A program made the position numbers and the translations under genes. Below are positions 20,701-32,829 of a DNA stretch of 64,000 nucleotides, piece after piece. The stretch is from Mesotaenium endlicherianum. Its lineage: Eukaryota > Streptophyta > Zygnematophyceae > Zygnematales > Mesotaeniaceae. Under the pieces are notes generated by a model. It searched no databases and was not told the origin of the DNA. It saw only the letters and a program-made list of their open reading frames with translations. Position 1 is the first letter of the stretch. Each line of letters begins with the position of its first letter. The DNA lies in assembly GCA_009602735.1 (NCBI GenBank), contig WELA01001056.1, forward strand, positions 136,905 through 200,904, in the 5' to 3' direction.

Positions 20701-23286
20701 ACATCCGCATACTGCCATCCTTTTTCTTAACGAATAGGATGGGTGCGCCGTAAGGTGATTTACTGGGAGAAATATAACCATTTTCCTCAAGCTCTGCAAT
20801 CTGTGTTTTCAACTCCTCGCTCTCCACATAAGACAAGCCATACGTGCGTTGCCAAGGTGGCTGACTCCCCGGTAATAGATCAATCTTATGATCTACTTCC
20901 CTCTTAGGGGGTAGTCCTGGAGGCATTTTAAATACATCCGTGTACTGAGCAACAATTTTTGCAGCAGTAGGGTGCTCCGGAGGGCTTACCTTTTTCTCAA
21001 CCACTTCTTCAGGTTGAGGAGGTACCTCTCTTAGCAGCAGACAGAACATTCTGTCCTCCTTCTGGTTCCAGCTTTTGACGAACTCCATTGCATTCAGCAA
21101 CTTGCATCCTTCTGGAAGCCTCTTCTTTTCCTTCATTTGCCATCCACACAGGACAAGAGGAAGAGCACTGGTGGGTGCCAAGTCAGTCTGCCCATCACTG
21201 GCTCCTCTCACTTTAACTGTACCTCTGCTCCAACACACTTCAGCTTGATGTCTATTAAGCCAGGACCTGCCTAGCACGAGATCATAAAAGCCAGTGTTGA
21301 GTACCTCAATGTAAGCGATTCAGTTAGAACTGCAATGCCAGAACCTAATTGGACCTCAATAGGCTTGGTTATAGCTCCTCCCGGGATACTTGAGGCATCT
21401 TCAAGGAATATTTTTCTATTCCCTTGGGTGACAGTAGGCAGCCTTAGCCGCTTAACTAAGTCCTTGTGGATAAAAGTATGTGACGCCCCTCCGTCAACAA
21501 ATGCCCTCACCTTCCTACCTGCAATCATGCAATGCAGTAGGATAGGGGGGACTGTCTTTTCCTGACTTTCGCATTGTTCTCCTGACGTAGCAAAGAAATG
21601 TTGGACATCAGGTGGAACAAGAGCATCGAGAGTGTGCACTCTCTGGATGTCCATATTGCTGATGGTCTCCTTTATCTGGTTGTCAGGCATGCATAGTAAA
21701 TCCAGTTCAGCAGGACCCATAATACCTGCTACGAGGGTAGCTAGTGACGACTCACTATCTCTAGCATCCTCACAGTCAGTAGACTGGATTACTGACTGTT
21801 GCTGTCTTTTAAAGGCTGGTTTTTTCTCTTGACCTTGGGCAGGTGCTTGACCGGACACTGTTCCCTGTAGTTGCTTTTCTGCTGGCAATGGTAGCAAGTA
21901 GATTTTGCTGAGGCTGGTCTCGGCTTAGTCCTACCGCCACCCCTTCCACAGCCACCTCGAGAGGAACCACCTCTACCTCTAGACTGAATAGAATTGTACT
22001 CGTACTCATATTCATTACCCCGATTATCCTCAGCCTGGTCTCCTTCAATTGCATTGTAGGAACCGTGGGGCTTTTTGACAATCTTAGACACCAAAGCATT
22101 ACTCTGGCGCTTGTGATTGAACTGCTGCTGATCCCAGGCGTCAGCATCCTGGATCAAGTCAGCCAGTTTCTCATACTTTTTCTCAGCAAAATGACCAGAG
22201 ACCTCGGATTTCAAGCCATACCTGAAGTATGCTATCCTATACCGTTCTGGCAAATCTGGCTGCTTCATCATGTTCTCTTGGAACTTTTGAGCAAACTCAG
22301 CAACTGAAGTGGTCTGCTTCAGTGTCAGGGAGATCATCGCATAGATAGCTTTCTCCTGCTGGTTGATGACATCAAACTTCTCATGCAACTTCTCGACAAA
22401 CTCTACCCACGTAGGGTCACCGAGTTGCCGAGCCTTACGCTCTTCCTTCCAGTAAAGCCACCAGTCTGCGGCACTGCCTTTCAGTAGCGCACCGGTGTGC
22501 CTGACCTTCTCGTAATCTTGCAGTTCTGGGTAGTTCTCCAGCCACTGCTCAACATCCGCGAGAAACTTGATCAGGTAATATTTTCTGTTTCCCTCAGGAT
22601 CATAGTCCTGGGGAGGTTTCGGCTTGGGCTTACTAGGCCCTCGGCCACCACCACTAGTGGTGTGAGACCCCAGTTGGTCTCTGTCCCGGAGTAGGGACAT
22701 TATGATTCTTTTGTCCTCCTGCTGGGACTGATACATGGTCGCCATTTGCGATTGCATCTGAACGAATAATGCCCCCAAGTCTACACTTTGGGGTGGTAGA
22801 TTAGCAAATGCAGCAGCAGCATTGGCATCTACTCGCTGAGTAGTGTCCTCAACAATCCCTCTCGCTCCTGCAGCAGCAATTCCTGCCGCATTCAGCCGGT
22901 CACGTATTTGACCTAGGGGTACATTGAGTTGTACAGCAGGAGGTGGGTTCAGAACATTGGCCCTTGATGCCATAAGTTCTTCAACAGTGCGCTCGTCAGC
23001 TGGCTGTCCTTCCCTCCTTTCTGTATTCTCAGCGGCCTTTGCTACTTGTTCAGCCACTAATTTGGCTCTCTCCTCCTCAGCTTGCTGTGCTGCGACTGCG
23101 GCTATAGCAGCTGCCTCATCTGCAGCCTCTCTAGCTGCAGTATCTGCCACTGCTTCGGAATAGGTACGGGTTCCCGCTACATGGCTTTCCGCCTGGTTTT
23201 CGACATTCTCGTTATCCTGGTTCTCCATGTCTCGGGAGTTGCTAGTTTGAGACCTTGTCCTTACCATACAAAGAAGATTGTGATAC

Positions 23287-23299
23287 TGCTCCGATACCA
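23287..23299 (-). other. Primer-binding site of copy A (initiator tRNA-Met-like)
   Basis: Read on the minus strand this is TGGTATCGGAGCA, one base from the inner LTR end at 23301. It matches the common plant retroelement site TGGTATCAGAGC except at one position. The same variant occurs at 63646-63658 in copy C. Confidence 0.85.
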
Positions 23300-23300
23300 C

Positions 23301-24021
23301 TGAAATGATTTGACTTATCAAATAAGCGATTAACAAGTAATAAAGATCTTTATATCAGCAAGTAATCTTTATGGTATTTTTCGTTAACTGGTTAAACGGC
23401 AAAGGACAACATACTAGCAGTGAATAATACTCGTAAGTCAAATGCGAGTAAACTAGCATCAATGATGCAAATCAGTAAACTCATACATAAACAAGGTTAG
23501 AAGACAGTGCGTATCAATGGCTTCTCGCCTTGGATTCAGATTTCTCTCAGTAAGCTGCACCAGAGAGTTGGCCTCGTTTCCAAATGCCGAACTCGAGAGC
23601 AATGCCTAGCATATGTACATGGAATGAGTTTATTGCTCAACGATCAGTGCGATGGCACCGCCTACCCGGGAGTTAACCACGTTGGTAGGACCTCGGTTAA
23701 CCAAATCCACCGCCATCTCCCATCATCCCGAATAGCCATCCATCATAGGGATGTCATTTGGCCATTCATCTAGCATATCGTGCTCAGGTGTATTTCAAGG
23801 CAGTTCACTGCTACCGAGTACGCAAGTCAGCTGGCTGTCAAACAATGGGTCAGCAAGCTGACTTATATGGACTTCAGCCTGCTGCTTCCGGCTGAGTCAT
23901 TAAATTGATATTAAACATAAAGTCCAACAGACTGATTATTAACTAGAGTTCAGCAGGCTGAACTTATATAACTGTTATATTTAAATGAATATTATATCCA
24001 CTAATATACTGATTCATTACA
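23301..24021 (-). repeat. Full-length 721-bp LTR between copies A and B
   Basis: Plus-strand ends are TGAAATGATT and ATTCATTACA, so the minus-strand LTR runs TGTAATGAATC ... TCATTTCA with the usual TG/CA ends. It serves as the 5' LTR of copy A and also directly borders the pol fragment of copy B on its right. Its U3 half is rich in short CAGC and TCAGC repeats (AGTCAGCTGGCTGTCAA). Confidence 0.88.
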
Positions 24022-27000
24022 GTGCCGGACAGCGGGGACCGGTCCCGGTTGGACAGGTAACCGACCTGTGAACAGTGAATTACCTTTGATGTATGGTTCC
24101 AGGAAGGAGACATTAAAGATCGGGTGACCCTTGTAGTCAGCTGACATGTTCAGTTTGTAAGCATTCTGACCGACACGACGTACCACCGAATATGGACCAA
24201 CTCAGATAGGGCCAAGCTTTTTCTTGACCACACCAGGGAGGTACAGGTGCTGAGAATGCAGTTTGACAAAATCGCCCTTAGAAAATGTCAGCTCCCGACG
24301 GTGTTGATTAGCGTATTTTTGTTGGTTTTCTTGGGCTTTGTGCAGGTTTTTATGGACGTCTGACAGGGTGTCAGCAAACTCCTGAGTTAACTGGAGAGAG
24401 ACCGGGTTGTCAATCCCTTCCGGGTCAGTTAATGACTCCCCCAGTACATCTAAAGGAGACTTAGGGGCTCTACCCAGGCTGAGTTCAAAAGGAGTCTTGC
24501 CCGTTGACGCGTGCACCGCACTGTTGACCGCAAACTGAATTTGAGGCAACAGGTCATCCCAATTATCTTGTTTTTGGTTAATATATGCTCTCAGCACCTC
24601 CTGCAGAACTCGGTTAGTTCTTTCAGTCTGCCCATCAGTCTGAGGGTGGTTTGCTGTGTTGAGCAGCTGTTTGACTCCCATTAACCCCATTAAAGCTCTC
24701 CAGAACTTAGAGGTGAATTTTGAGTCTCTGTCTGAGATGATATTAGAAGGTAGCCCATGTTGGCATACTACATGGTTGTAAAATTGTCTGGCTGTTTCGA
24801 GTGCAGTTACTTTGACACTTGTGGGGATGAAAATGACCATTTTTGTCAATTTATCCACGACTACCAATATCGAATCATGCCCATTAGCAGTTCGTGGCAG
24901 TGTGACCACCCAGTCCATGGATATAGTTTCCCAGCGTCCAGCTGGGATGGGCAGTGGTTGCAAGAGACCTCCGGGTGGTATGTGCCGAGACTTATTTCTC
25001 TGACACTGGTCACAGGACTTGACATATTTCAAGACCTCCCGGGGTAACCCCTCCCAATGATAATGTTTTGCCAGTTTGCCAACAGTTTTGGCCTGCCCCA
25101 AATGTCCACCCAGGAGACTGTCATGAGCTTGACTCAGTAAGAGAGACCTTATTTCCAAATTATTAGGAATGACCAGCTTCAGCCTGCCTGAAGTGGTTTC
25201 AGTCACCCAGACCCCTCCCTTGAGCTTATACCCGAGTGCAGTAGCACGACACACACCAGTAGTGGGGCTGGGCTCAAATGTTGGGTCAGAAAGGTAGGCT
25301 TTCCTAAGTTGTTCAAGGAAGGACTTTTTCACCTTTAGTGAAGTGAGTGCACACAGGACTTTATCTACAGTATGCTGACTAAAGTTCCTTTCTTGCAAGT
25401 CAGGTCTTCTAGAGAGTGCATCAGCAGGATTCAACTTCCCTGGTTTGTAGTCGATCTGGACTTGGAACTGCTCCAGCATCTGGCTCCAGCGGTTCTCCCT
25501 CCTCGACAGCTTGGACTTCTTCTGAAAGTGGGTCAGAGCTAGATGATCTGTAATCACCTTAAAAGCTTTACCATGTAAGTATGCTCTCCACTGTTTGAGT
25601 ACATGAATGATAGCTAGCAGCTCTTTATCATGCACTGAGTAATTAATCTCCGCTGGATTAAATTTCATAGACTCATACAACACAGGATGCCACTCCTGCC
25701 GTACCTTACCATCCTTTGTGGTTTTGTCAGCAGGCTGCAACAAAATAGCACCCATGGCAAAATCAGAGGCATCAGTAACCACCTGCACCGGTTTGCTGGG
25801 GTCATACACGGCTAGCACTGGGGCAGAACAAAGGGCATCTTTAAGGGTCTGGAAGGCAGCCTGCTGCTCTTCCCCCCACACATACCCGATGTCTTTCTTA
25901 GTAAGGTCAGTCAGTTTACTGGCCTTTGTGGAATAATTCTCAATAAATCTCCTATAGAAGTTAGCCAACCCGAGGAATGATCTAACTTCAGAGACAGACT
26001 GTGGTACTGGCCAGTCCCTTATGGTCTGGACTTTCTTAGGATCCACACTGATGCCCTCTTTACTGACAACGTGGCCTAAGAATTCAATACTTTCCTTAAA
26101 GAAATCACACTTGCTCATTTTAGCATACAAGTGATTTTTCCGCAGAGTGTCCAGCACTTTCTTTAAGTGTTCAGTGTGCTGAGCTTCATCTTTAGAGAAA
26201 ATTAAAATATCATCCAGGAAAACTTGCACAAACTTATCCAAATAAGGTCTGAAAATGTCATTCATAGCACCCATAAAGGTAGCAGGAGCATTAGTCAGTC
26301 CAAATGGCATCACGTTGAACTCATAGTGTCCATAACGTGTGCGGAAAGCAGTCTTGTGTTCATCCCCCTCAGCAATTCTGATTTGATGATAACCACTCTT
26401 GAGATCTATCTTACTGAACACCTTAGCGCCAGACAGGGTATCAAGCAAGTCCTCGATTCTGGGTAAAGCATACTTGTTCTTTACTGTAATTCTGTTCAGG
26501 GCTCTGTAATCCACACACATCCGCATACTGCCATCCTTTTTCTTAACAAATAGGATGGGTGCGCCGTACGGTGATTTACTGGGAGAAATGTAACCATTTT
26601 CCTCCAGCTCTGCAATCTGTGTTTTCAACTCCTCACTCTCCACACAAGACAAGCCATACGTGCGTTGCCAAGGTGGCTGACTCCCAGGTAATAGATCAAT
26701 CCTATGATCTACTTCCCTCTTAGGGNCTTTTAGGGGGTAGTCCTGGAGGCATATTAATTACATCCGAGTATTGAGCAACAATTTTTGCAGCAGTAGGGTG
26801 CTCCGGAGGGCTTACCTTTTTCTCAACCACTTCTTCAGGTTGAGGAGGTACCTCTCTTAGCAGCAGACAGAACATTTTGTCTTCCTTCTGGTTCCAGCTT
26901 TTGACGAACTCCATTGCATTCAGCAACTTGCATCCTTCTAGAAGCCTCTTCTTTTCCTTCATTTGCCATCCACACAGGACAAGAGGAAGAGCACTGGTGG

Positions 27001-27245
27001 GTGCCAAGTTAGTGTGCCCATCTCTGGCTCCTCTCAGCTGGCTCAGAAGTCAGCTGGCTGCCAAAGAATGTGTCAGCAAGCTGACTTAAGGTGACCTCAG
27101 CCTGCTACTTCCGGCCTGAGTCATTAAACTGATATTAAGTATAAAGTCCAGCAGACTGATTGTTAACTAGAGTTCAGCAGGCTGAACTTATTTAACTATA
27201 TTATTTAAATGAATATTAAGTCAACCAGTATACTGATTCATTACA
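24022..27245 (-). mobile_element. Chromovirus copy B, internally deleted fragment
   Basis: A minus-strand fragment of the same family as A and C. It holds reverse transcriptase, RNase H and most of the integrase (about 24.05-27.03 kb), followed on the right by only the ~200-bp U3 portion of an LTR (27047-27245). Gag, the primer site, the chromodomain end and the accessory ORF are missing. It is broken, with large deletions plus about one smaller break. It joins directly onto the LTR at 24021, probably through recombination between family members. Confidence 0.85.
27047..27245 (-). repeat. U3 fragment of a chromovirus LTR
   Basis: It matches the last ~200 bp of the 23301-24021 LTR (AGTCAGCTGGCTG at the start, GATTCATTACA at the end). 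The R/U5 part is absent and the copy B pol fragment begins next to it. Confidence 0.8.
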
Positions 27246-29578
27246 ATTTGTTTGATTCATTCACACCTAATCGATCAAACAAAGAGTTATTTATATGTAC
27301 CGCTTCATGTCAAATGAATTTGTACGCGACCGCGTGAACAGTTGCGACTTCTCAAAAGTCGTGAGATTGCAAAATCGCCTGATCGGCGTGAAACGGTTTT
27401 TCGGAAACCGTCGCGTAACCTCCAAAAGGCCAAACGGCTCGTTTTGAATAGTCAGCCGAACGATTTACGGTCGTTCGATCGTTTTTGTAAAACATGAACC
27501 AGTGTCCCAATAGGTGACTTGATGCACTCCAGTGCCTCATGTTGTGCGAGTATGTATACTGGCAAGATTCATTGTGAGTGCAATTTCTTACAGCATGCAT
27601 TCTACGACTTTCCGTTTGTTTTCTTATTAGTCTCAAATATCAGATATTACGCGGAGTTGTTGGTATCTTCTTTCCATTAAGTAAGTACTTTTCTTGAATA
27701 CCAAACAAAGATCCTCCAGAAAAACAGGATCGTTACAATCTCCATTCTTGAATAAGGTCTTCATTCTTTCTAAATTCCCGATGTAGCAGCAAGGCATCTT
27801 TATCCAAGTACTGCACCATGCTTATGTATGCAACAAATGCAAGCACCCTTTCTGATTTTTTCAAAGAAATTTGCCCAATAGATCTCATCAAACTCTTCGA
27901 AAGTCAGACTATTATCGCCTGTTCGACCACCAAAGCACTTTGTAGACAGCTTGAACTAGGGATTCCCATCCCTTTTATCACCAGCCATCTTAGCGAGAGA
28001 CCAGCAAACATTAACTCTTACCCAAACGTCTCGTGTTTGCCCAAATCAGGTGCAAAGAATCGCTCGCTATATGGATTTTCTCCATTTGTGAAGACCTGTC
28101 GAGGCTCATCTTTCGACGTCTGCTCTCTCCACGGGTTGTCAGGCAACTCAGGGGTCTCACTTCTCTGTGGACTCTCGCTTGAATCAAAGCCTTTCCCAGG
28201 CTCCACAAGATGGTAAATCCTACCATTCCTCAACTATATATACACTTGAATTCCACCAGCTTCCCTTCCAGGTTGAGCACCAGCAAACCTCACAAGCCTC
28301 AATCCCCAATTTGCTTGGGAATTCTTTTGACTTGAACCAATCAACCAAAGTGCTCAGAAGTAGGACATAAACGTCTTACTTCCAAATAGGTTTTCGCCCA
28401 AGTTGATGGTTTCACAAATGAACAAATTCTAGTTTGCAGATCTTACGTTTAAGCAGAACACACATAACACCAAGTTCCAAAGGTTATCGCCCACCGGGGC
28501 TTTCGCTTATCTCTCACCAAGTCACAGCTTACAAAACTCTGCGTCGGCGGAAGGGTGTCTTCTGGGCTCCTTGTGGCCTTGGAAATTCCTTCTTCTTCGC
28601 GCCTTCTCTTCTCTCTCTCCTTCTCCGACTTTCTCCTTCGCGCCTTTGGTCCTTCTGGCAAATGTGGGAGGCAAGAATGAGACAGGTTTTTGCAAGGCTC
28701 GTGCCTATCTCAGGCACCACGCAAGAACGTCTCTTTCGAGATTGCCCTGACTTAGTCACAGCCGCGTGCATGCATGTTCCACCTCGTGGGTGTTGTTGCA
28801 TGTCTTAACTTATGTCGCGTCACTCAGCCTGCATGCAGGTTTCGTGACAGTCACGCGTGCTCGCTTCATCTTTCGGTTGGCATGCACGCCCTCGTGACTG
28901 GGAATCCATGTCCCGTATCGTGTCAGATTGGCGTGGTAGCTCCATTGAGAGGTTGCTGCCGAGCTGTCGTGCTTACTTGGCGTGGCTTGACTTAGCCATC
29001 GCTAAGCAAGTTCTTTTGTCAACTCTTCTTGACTTGGCACTTGCTAAGCTAGCTGTTGGGTCAGCTTCCTTGACCTGGCAGCTGCTGGCGTGGACCGTTT
29101 GCAACGCTTGGCTCACCTGGCTGTCAAACCCTACCCATCACTGAGTGTTGGTTTTGACTCGTCGCAGTCACCTTTCGTGTAACTTGACCCTTAACTTTCA
29201 ACACTGACTTGCACAGACAAGCAGCCTAGTCAGCCAGTCAACGCTGACTTCCTCGTACCTGGGCTGCCATGAATTGCGCCACGCGTGCTGCGCCGTCAAA
29301 CTGGTAGAAGTCGCGAAATTAGGTGGAATCAGTTTCCACCTATTTTATCCACCTGACCTGGAAAAATTGCCAACCGCCCCTCGACCATTCTCACCGTGGA
29401 CTAACCCGACTAGAATCAAGTAAATGTGGCAAACTAACCTCGTTCCACCTGGTTCCAATGTCATCGAACATGCACTGGAGCTCAGTACCGTAGACAAGCC
29501 TGCATGCCCTGTATGAAATGCGATAGAACAGCGAGTATGGTTTAGTTGGGCTCTGGGACGAATGCAAACAACTCCAAC
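27246..29578. other. Unclassified region with a faint gag-like trace
   Basis: No host gene is recognised. On the minus strand around 27.8-28.2 kb, short stretches of translation (CFGGRTGDNSLTFEEFDEIY, and a polar Pro/Glu-rich segment with PELPDNPWREQ) resemble the gag of Ty3/Gypsy elements. They are scattered and the element, if real, is heavily decayed. Around 28.77-29.15 kb the plus strand has repeated CTTGACTT and GCTAAG blocks. There is no continuation of the methyltransferase-bearing Gypsy fossil, whose missing 5' part might have been expected here. Confidence 0.3.
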
Positions 29579-29989
29579 ATGAATTCTCTGTTACCGGGAA
29601 GACGAGCATTTAGGTTGGGGACCACTTTGTATGATAGAGTTGCCCGGACATCAGTACTACCCCGCGAGCATCTTCTTTCTCCTCGTCGGCTATCTTCCTC
29701 TGGTGAGGTAGGAGGAGGAATTTATGGGAAGCAACAGGAGTATGCATTAGACCAGCAATTTATTCATGGATCAAGTGAACGTGCGTTTAGGTACCCAGTG
29801 TGTCCTTTCAGTACCTGTATAGGCAAGAGGGTCTTGGAGAGTCATGAGCAGCAGAGCCGTGTGATGACTGCCACTAACGTGCCACATTTGCGGTTAGGAG
29901 TGGACCCTCTATGTAAATCAGGGTCCACCATGTGGTCTACCAGTGAAGGTCCTGGAAACACCGCCTCTGCTCGAAGATGGTTTGCGTGA
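29579..29989 (+). CDS. Possible N-terminal exon with a mitochondrial-type presequence
   Basis: The frame from ATG at 29579 starts MNSLLPGRRAFRLGTTLYDR and continues with PREHLLSPRRLSSSG. It is Arg-, Ser- and Leu-rich with little acid, as mitochondrial presequences are. A GTGAGG donor follows the SSSG. It lies ~0.7 kb upstream of the Rdx-like exons on the same strand and could be their first exon, but I could not find a phase-compatible link. The stretch may equally be a chance open frame or a 5' leader. Confidence 0.2.
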   Translation: MNSLLPGRRAFRLGTTLYDRVARTSVLPREHLLSPRRLSSSGEVGGGIYGKQQEYALDQQFIHGSSERAFRYPVCPFSTCIGKRVLESHEQQSRVMTATNVPHLRLGVDPLCKSGSTMWSTSEGPGNTASARRWFA

Positions 29990-30664
29990 TCAGCGAATCT
30001 GGATGCTCCACCGCCAAGAGAGGTGAGCGCAGTTGGTGTAGAGTATTGTGCCAATGGCAAGATTCACACGAAAATGACATGGCATGGGAACTTTGTGGAA
30101 CGCTGTCAAGATGGAAACATGACCTGGAATGTATTGTCTGCGAGACTTTTGAGGGGTGACTGATGGCTGGCATGTTCTGCCGCAGCACCCCTCTCTCTGG
30201 ACATAGCTTTTCCTGCATCAGCCATGTCTTAAAAGTGCGGTATCTCTGCTGGTTCATGAGTTGGTGTCGACGCAGGTGGTTGCTTATACTTAGCAGTTTG
30301 TTCTTAGTGTCTTCGTTTGCATGGAGAAGGGTGTATGAGCTTGTACTAGGTACTGGCCTGTTGAGTTTCAATGAATGTCATAGCAAGGTCTATATGTTGG
30401 CTTGAAGGGCTTGGTCATGCGTCTTCACCCTGTGATTCCTCGTGCTTTAGGGGTGTTTTTCTGAAGTTAGCTGTATTTTAGAAACAGAGAGTAAAAGTGT
30501 GGTTGCCATGCAAGGTCAGTTGTGACGCCTCAGTGTGCTGCTCCAGGTTGCGCGCACAATTCAGAGTAACATACTTCTATCCTGTCTAACTCCAGCTGAA
30601 AGTAGTCATGGTTGTCGCACTTGCTCGATGTAACACATAATACAAATACGCCTATGCAACATAG

Positions 30665-32030
30665 GTCATTGTGGAGTATCCGGAGGACGAGCTCACTGAC
30701 TTTTTCATTGAGCTGGCAGACAAGATTGGTGAGTGAGTTTTAGCAAGCATTGCAAATGTCAAACTTGAGAGGCAGAAATTGCGGGTCAACTGAAGTTTTC
30801 TTGCTTGTGCGAAGGGGTTGTTTCCTCCACCCCTAGAACCTGCAGCACGTGAGATCAGGACAGTCAGTGTGATCCTGTGTTGGTCCGCCAGGGAGCTGCT
30901 GGTCCGCATGTACTGTTCTGTGGCGTCGTGCTCCTTCTATATTAGACACCAGTTATGTGCCAAGTTTTGGAACTTAGGGGACTTGGGGCTGTATGCAGTC
31001 GTCTGTACAATATGATGCTACCAATAGATGGTACATTGCGCGCTCATTGTCACAGAATATGTTGTCCCATGTCTGGTGCACTCTTTTGATCTCATAATTA
31101 CTCGAATTTGCTGTTGTTTGGCAACCTCATTCCCTCATGTGTGCCTTCCACGTACATGAGGAAATGAGAAAATGATAGAATTGCCCATGAGGGAAGAGCA
31201 GTTCTGATAATTTATGTTGTCCTGTTGTTTCCTCGCAGAGGATGCCTTTCCTGAGTTGGCTGTAGTTGGCAATCCTGCAAACATCACCCCCAGGTAACTT
31301 TTCATGGGTTGTGGTAAATTTTTGGAGCTAATTCTTGGAGCTAACTCAATTTTTTGGGTGGTTACCGAGACACCGTTGCAGACCATAGCAAAGGAGATAG
31401 TTGTGAGACGTGGTCTCGAGCTTCATCAATTGAGCTGCCATTTGTTGTCGCTGGATGTTACTCATGGTCTTTTTGACTCTCTCTCTATGTTCAGGGATGG
31501 TGCCTTTGAAGTCACGCTGGACGGCAAAGTTCTCTTTTCTCGTCTGCAGGTACGCTTATATTCCGTCGCCCTAAGCATTCTTGTATTGCTTCTTAAGTTA
31601 TGTAACCAGGTTCTATTGCGGATTTTGAAGTCAGCAACTTATGAGATGATTTTATACTGTACACCTAAGCTACTCTAATCTTGTATTTTTTACTTGTTTC
31701 ATCTATTGCGTTTAAAATATGGGACAATGATCATATAGGAGTGGGTGTTTGCTTGATTTATGTCATGTCTTTTCACGTTCACCGTACTTTGCAGAGTTGG
31801 TGAGAGAGCTCATTCTTTGGGCAGGTTTGTTAAGCACTATCCTAATTGCTTTTGCTTGAGTCCTCCATGTCAATATAGGTTCAGCTTACTGAATCTTTGG
31901 CTGGAAGCAGAATAGAACAAGCTTCTCACTGACTATGTGTAAGCTTGTGTAAGTGCTATCTCAGGTGAATCGACTTCCTGCTTCCGACGAGATACTGGGT
32001 GCCATTGAGTCTTTCCCTGAGCTCAAGTAA
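30665..32030 (+). CDS. SelW/Rdx-type thioredoxin-fold protein, lacking CXXC
   Basis: Five exons join in frame with GT-AG borders: 30665-30728, 31239-31293, 31495-31549 and 31965-32030, preceded by an unseen N-terminal exon. The last four encode VIVEYPEDELTDFFIELADK, then DAFPELAVVGNPANITPR, DGAFEVTLDGKVLFSRLQ and VNRLPASDEILGAIESFPEL before TAA. This is the compact betaalpha-betabeta-alpha pattern of the Rdx family (SelW, MIEN1, bacterial Rdx): an Y-CXXC start, a FEV..DG..LFS.L hairpin and a final helix after R.P. At the position where SelW-type proteins carry CXXC after the tyrosine, this sequence reads PEDE, so the redox site is absent. SelW proteins are cytosolic thiol-redox or signalling proteins; without cysteines this one may be structural. 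The start codon is not determined. Confidence 0.65.
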
Positions 32031-32829
32031 CAGAGCTTCATAGGTGAATCTTTTGATTGTGGACTTGCGGGTGCCGTTGAAATTGTCAGTCCTCCTAATG
32101 ATGCTCCCTGCTTAAAGTGGCAATAAGCTGGTAGCAAGGAGCTGATCCCGAGGAGGCAATTATCGCTGCATTTGCATGTGCGTTGCCATTTTTCGGTGTG
32201 AAGTAAGTATTAGTACCTTGTCGGGTTTGTGAATTAAGTTTTATTGTAATGTTAGGATCTTGTTATAGCACTTAAAAAGTATACGATTTTTTTGGTACTG
32301 CTTGAGTACTCTGCTGATCCACGTTGTTTTAACGATGTAAGAATAATTTACTTTACTTTGTCCTACTAAATTGAATGTTTAGAAAAGAAAGTTGGTTTTT
32401 GCAACATCATTTCGAAAATGGCTCTTGGTCGTTGCTTGCCAACACCCATATAAACAACTTAGCATATTGCAAATTAGATGGCATACAATTTCAAAACACA
32501 CGTATCACTTATCTTGGAATGTGGAGGGGAAACGTCGAGATAGCTCTACTTTCTTTTCTTATTTCCACCTCCATTGTTGTTATTGCGACGTTTAACACTT
32601 CACACTCTAGACCCATATATTGCATGTCAACATTCTTTGTGACCACGTATATGGAGTTTTGTACAACATTGTTCTGTGTACTAGCAAAAATTGCAGATAG
32701 TGCATAAGTGACAGGATCGAATTGGAATGGGATTTTGTTCAGAAACAATAAAAAGTACTAACTTTGACCACGTGTTTTCTACCATCAGTATAGAATGTCA
32801 CCGTTTGAGTCAACGTGCAAGCAAGTGTT
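32031..32829. other. Intergenic, no gene recognised
   Basis: AT-rich sequence downstream of the Rdx-like gene, with short open frames (for example 32375-32707) that have no recognisable motif. Probably 3' UTR and spacer. Confidence 0.4.

Larger units (their letters stand above)
15463..24021 (-). mobile_element. Ty3/Gypsy chromovirus, copy A
   Basis: Minus-strand LTR element with LTRs at 23301-24021 (5') and 15463-15982 (3', incomplete). Its primer site at 23287-23299 reads TGGTATCGGAGCA on the minus strand, matching initiator tRNA-Met. Order of parts: gag (about 23.3-21.8 kb, starting MVRTRSQTSNSRD), protease ([11 protein letters not shown]), reverse transcriptase (FLDDI), RNase H ([14 protein letters not shown]), integrase with zinc finger (CDQCQRNK) and DGQTERTN core, then a chromodomain-type tail (about 18.1 kb) and the extra ORF at 16063-17733. 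The pol region is broken (about two or three breaks). LTR divergence of a few percent suggests a fairly recent insertion. It sits inside the gag of the methyltransferase-bearing Gypsy fossil. The 3' LTR end is altered, so no clean target duplication is visible. Confidence 0.92.
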
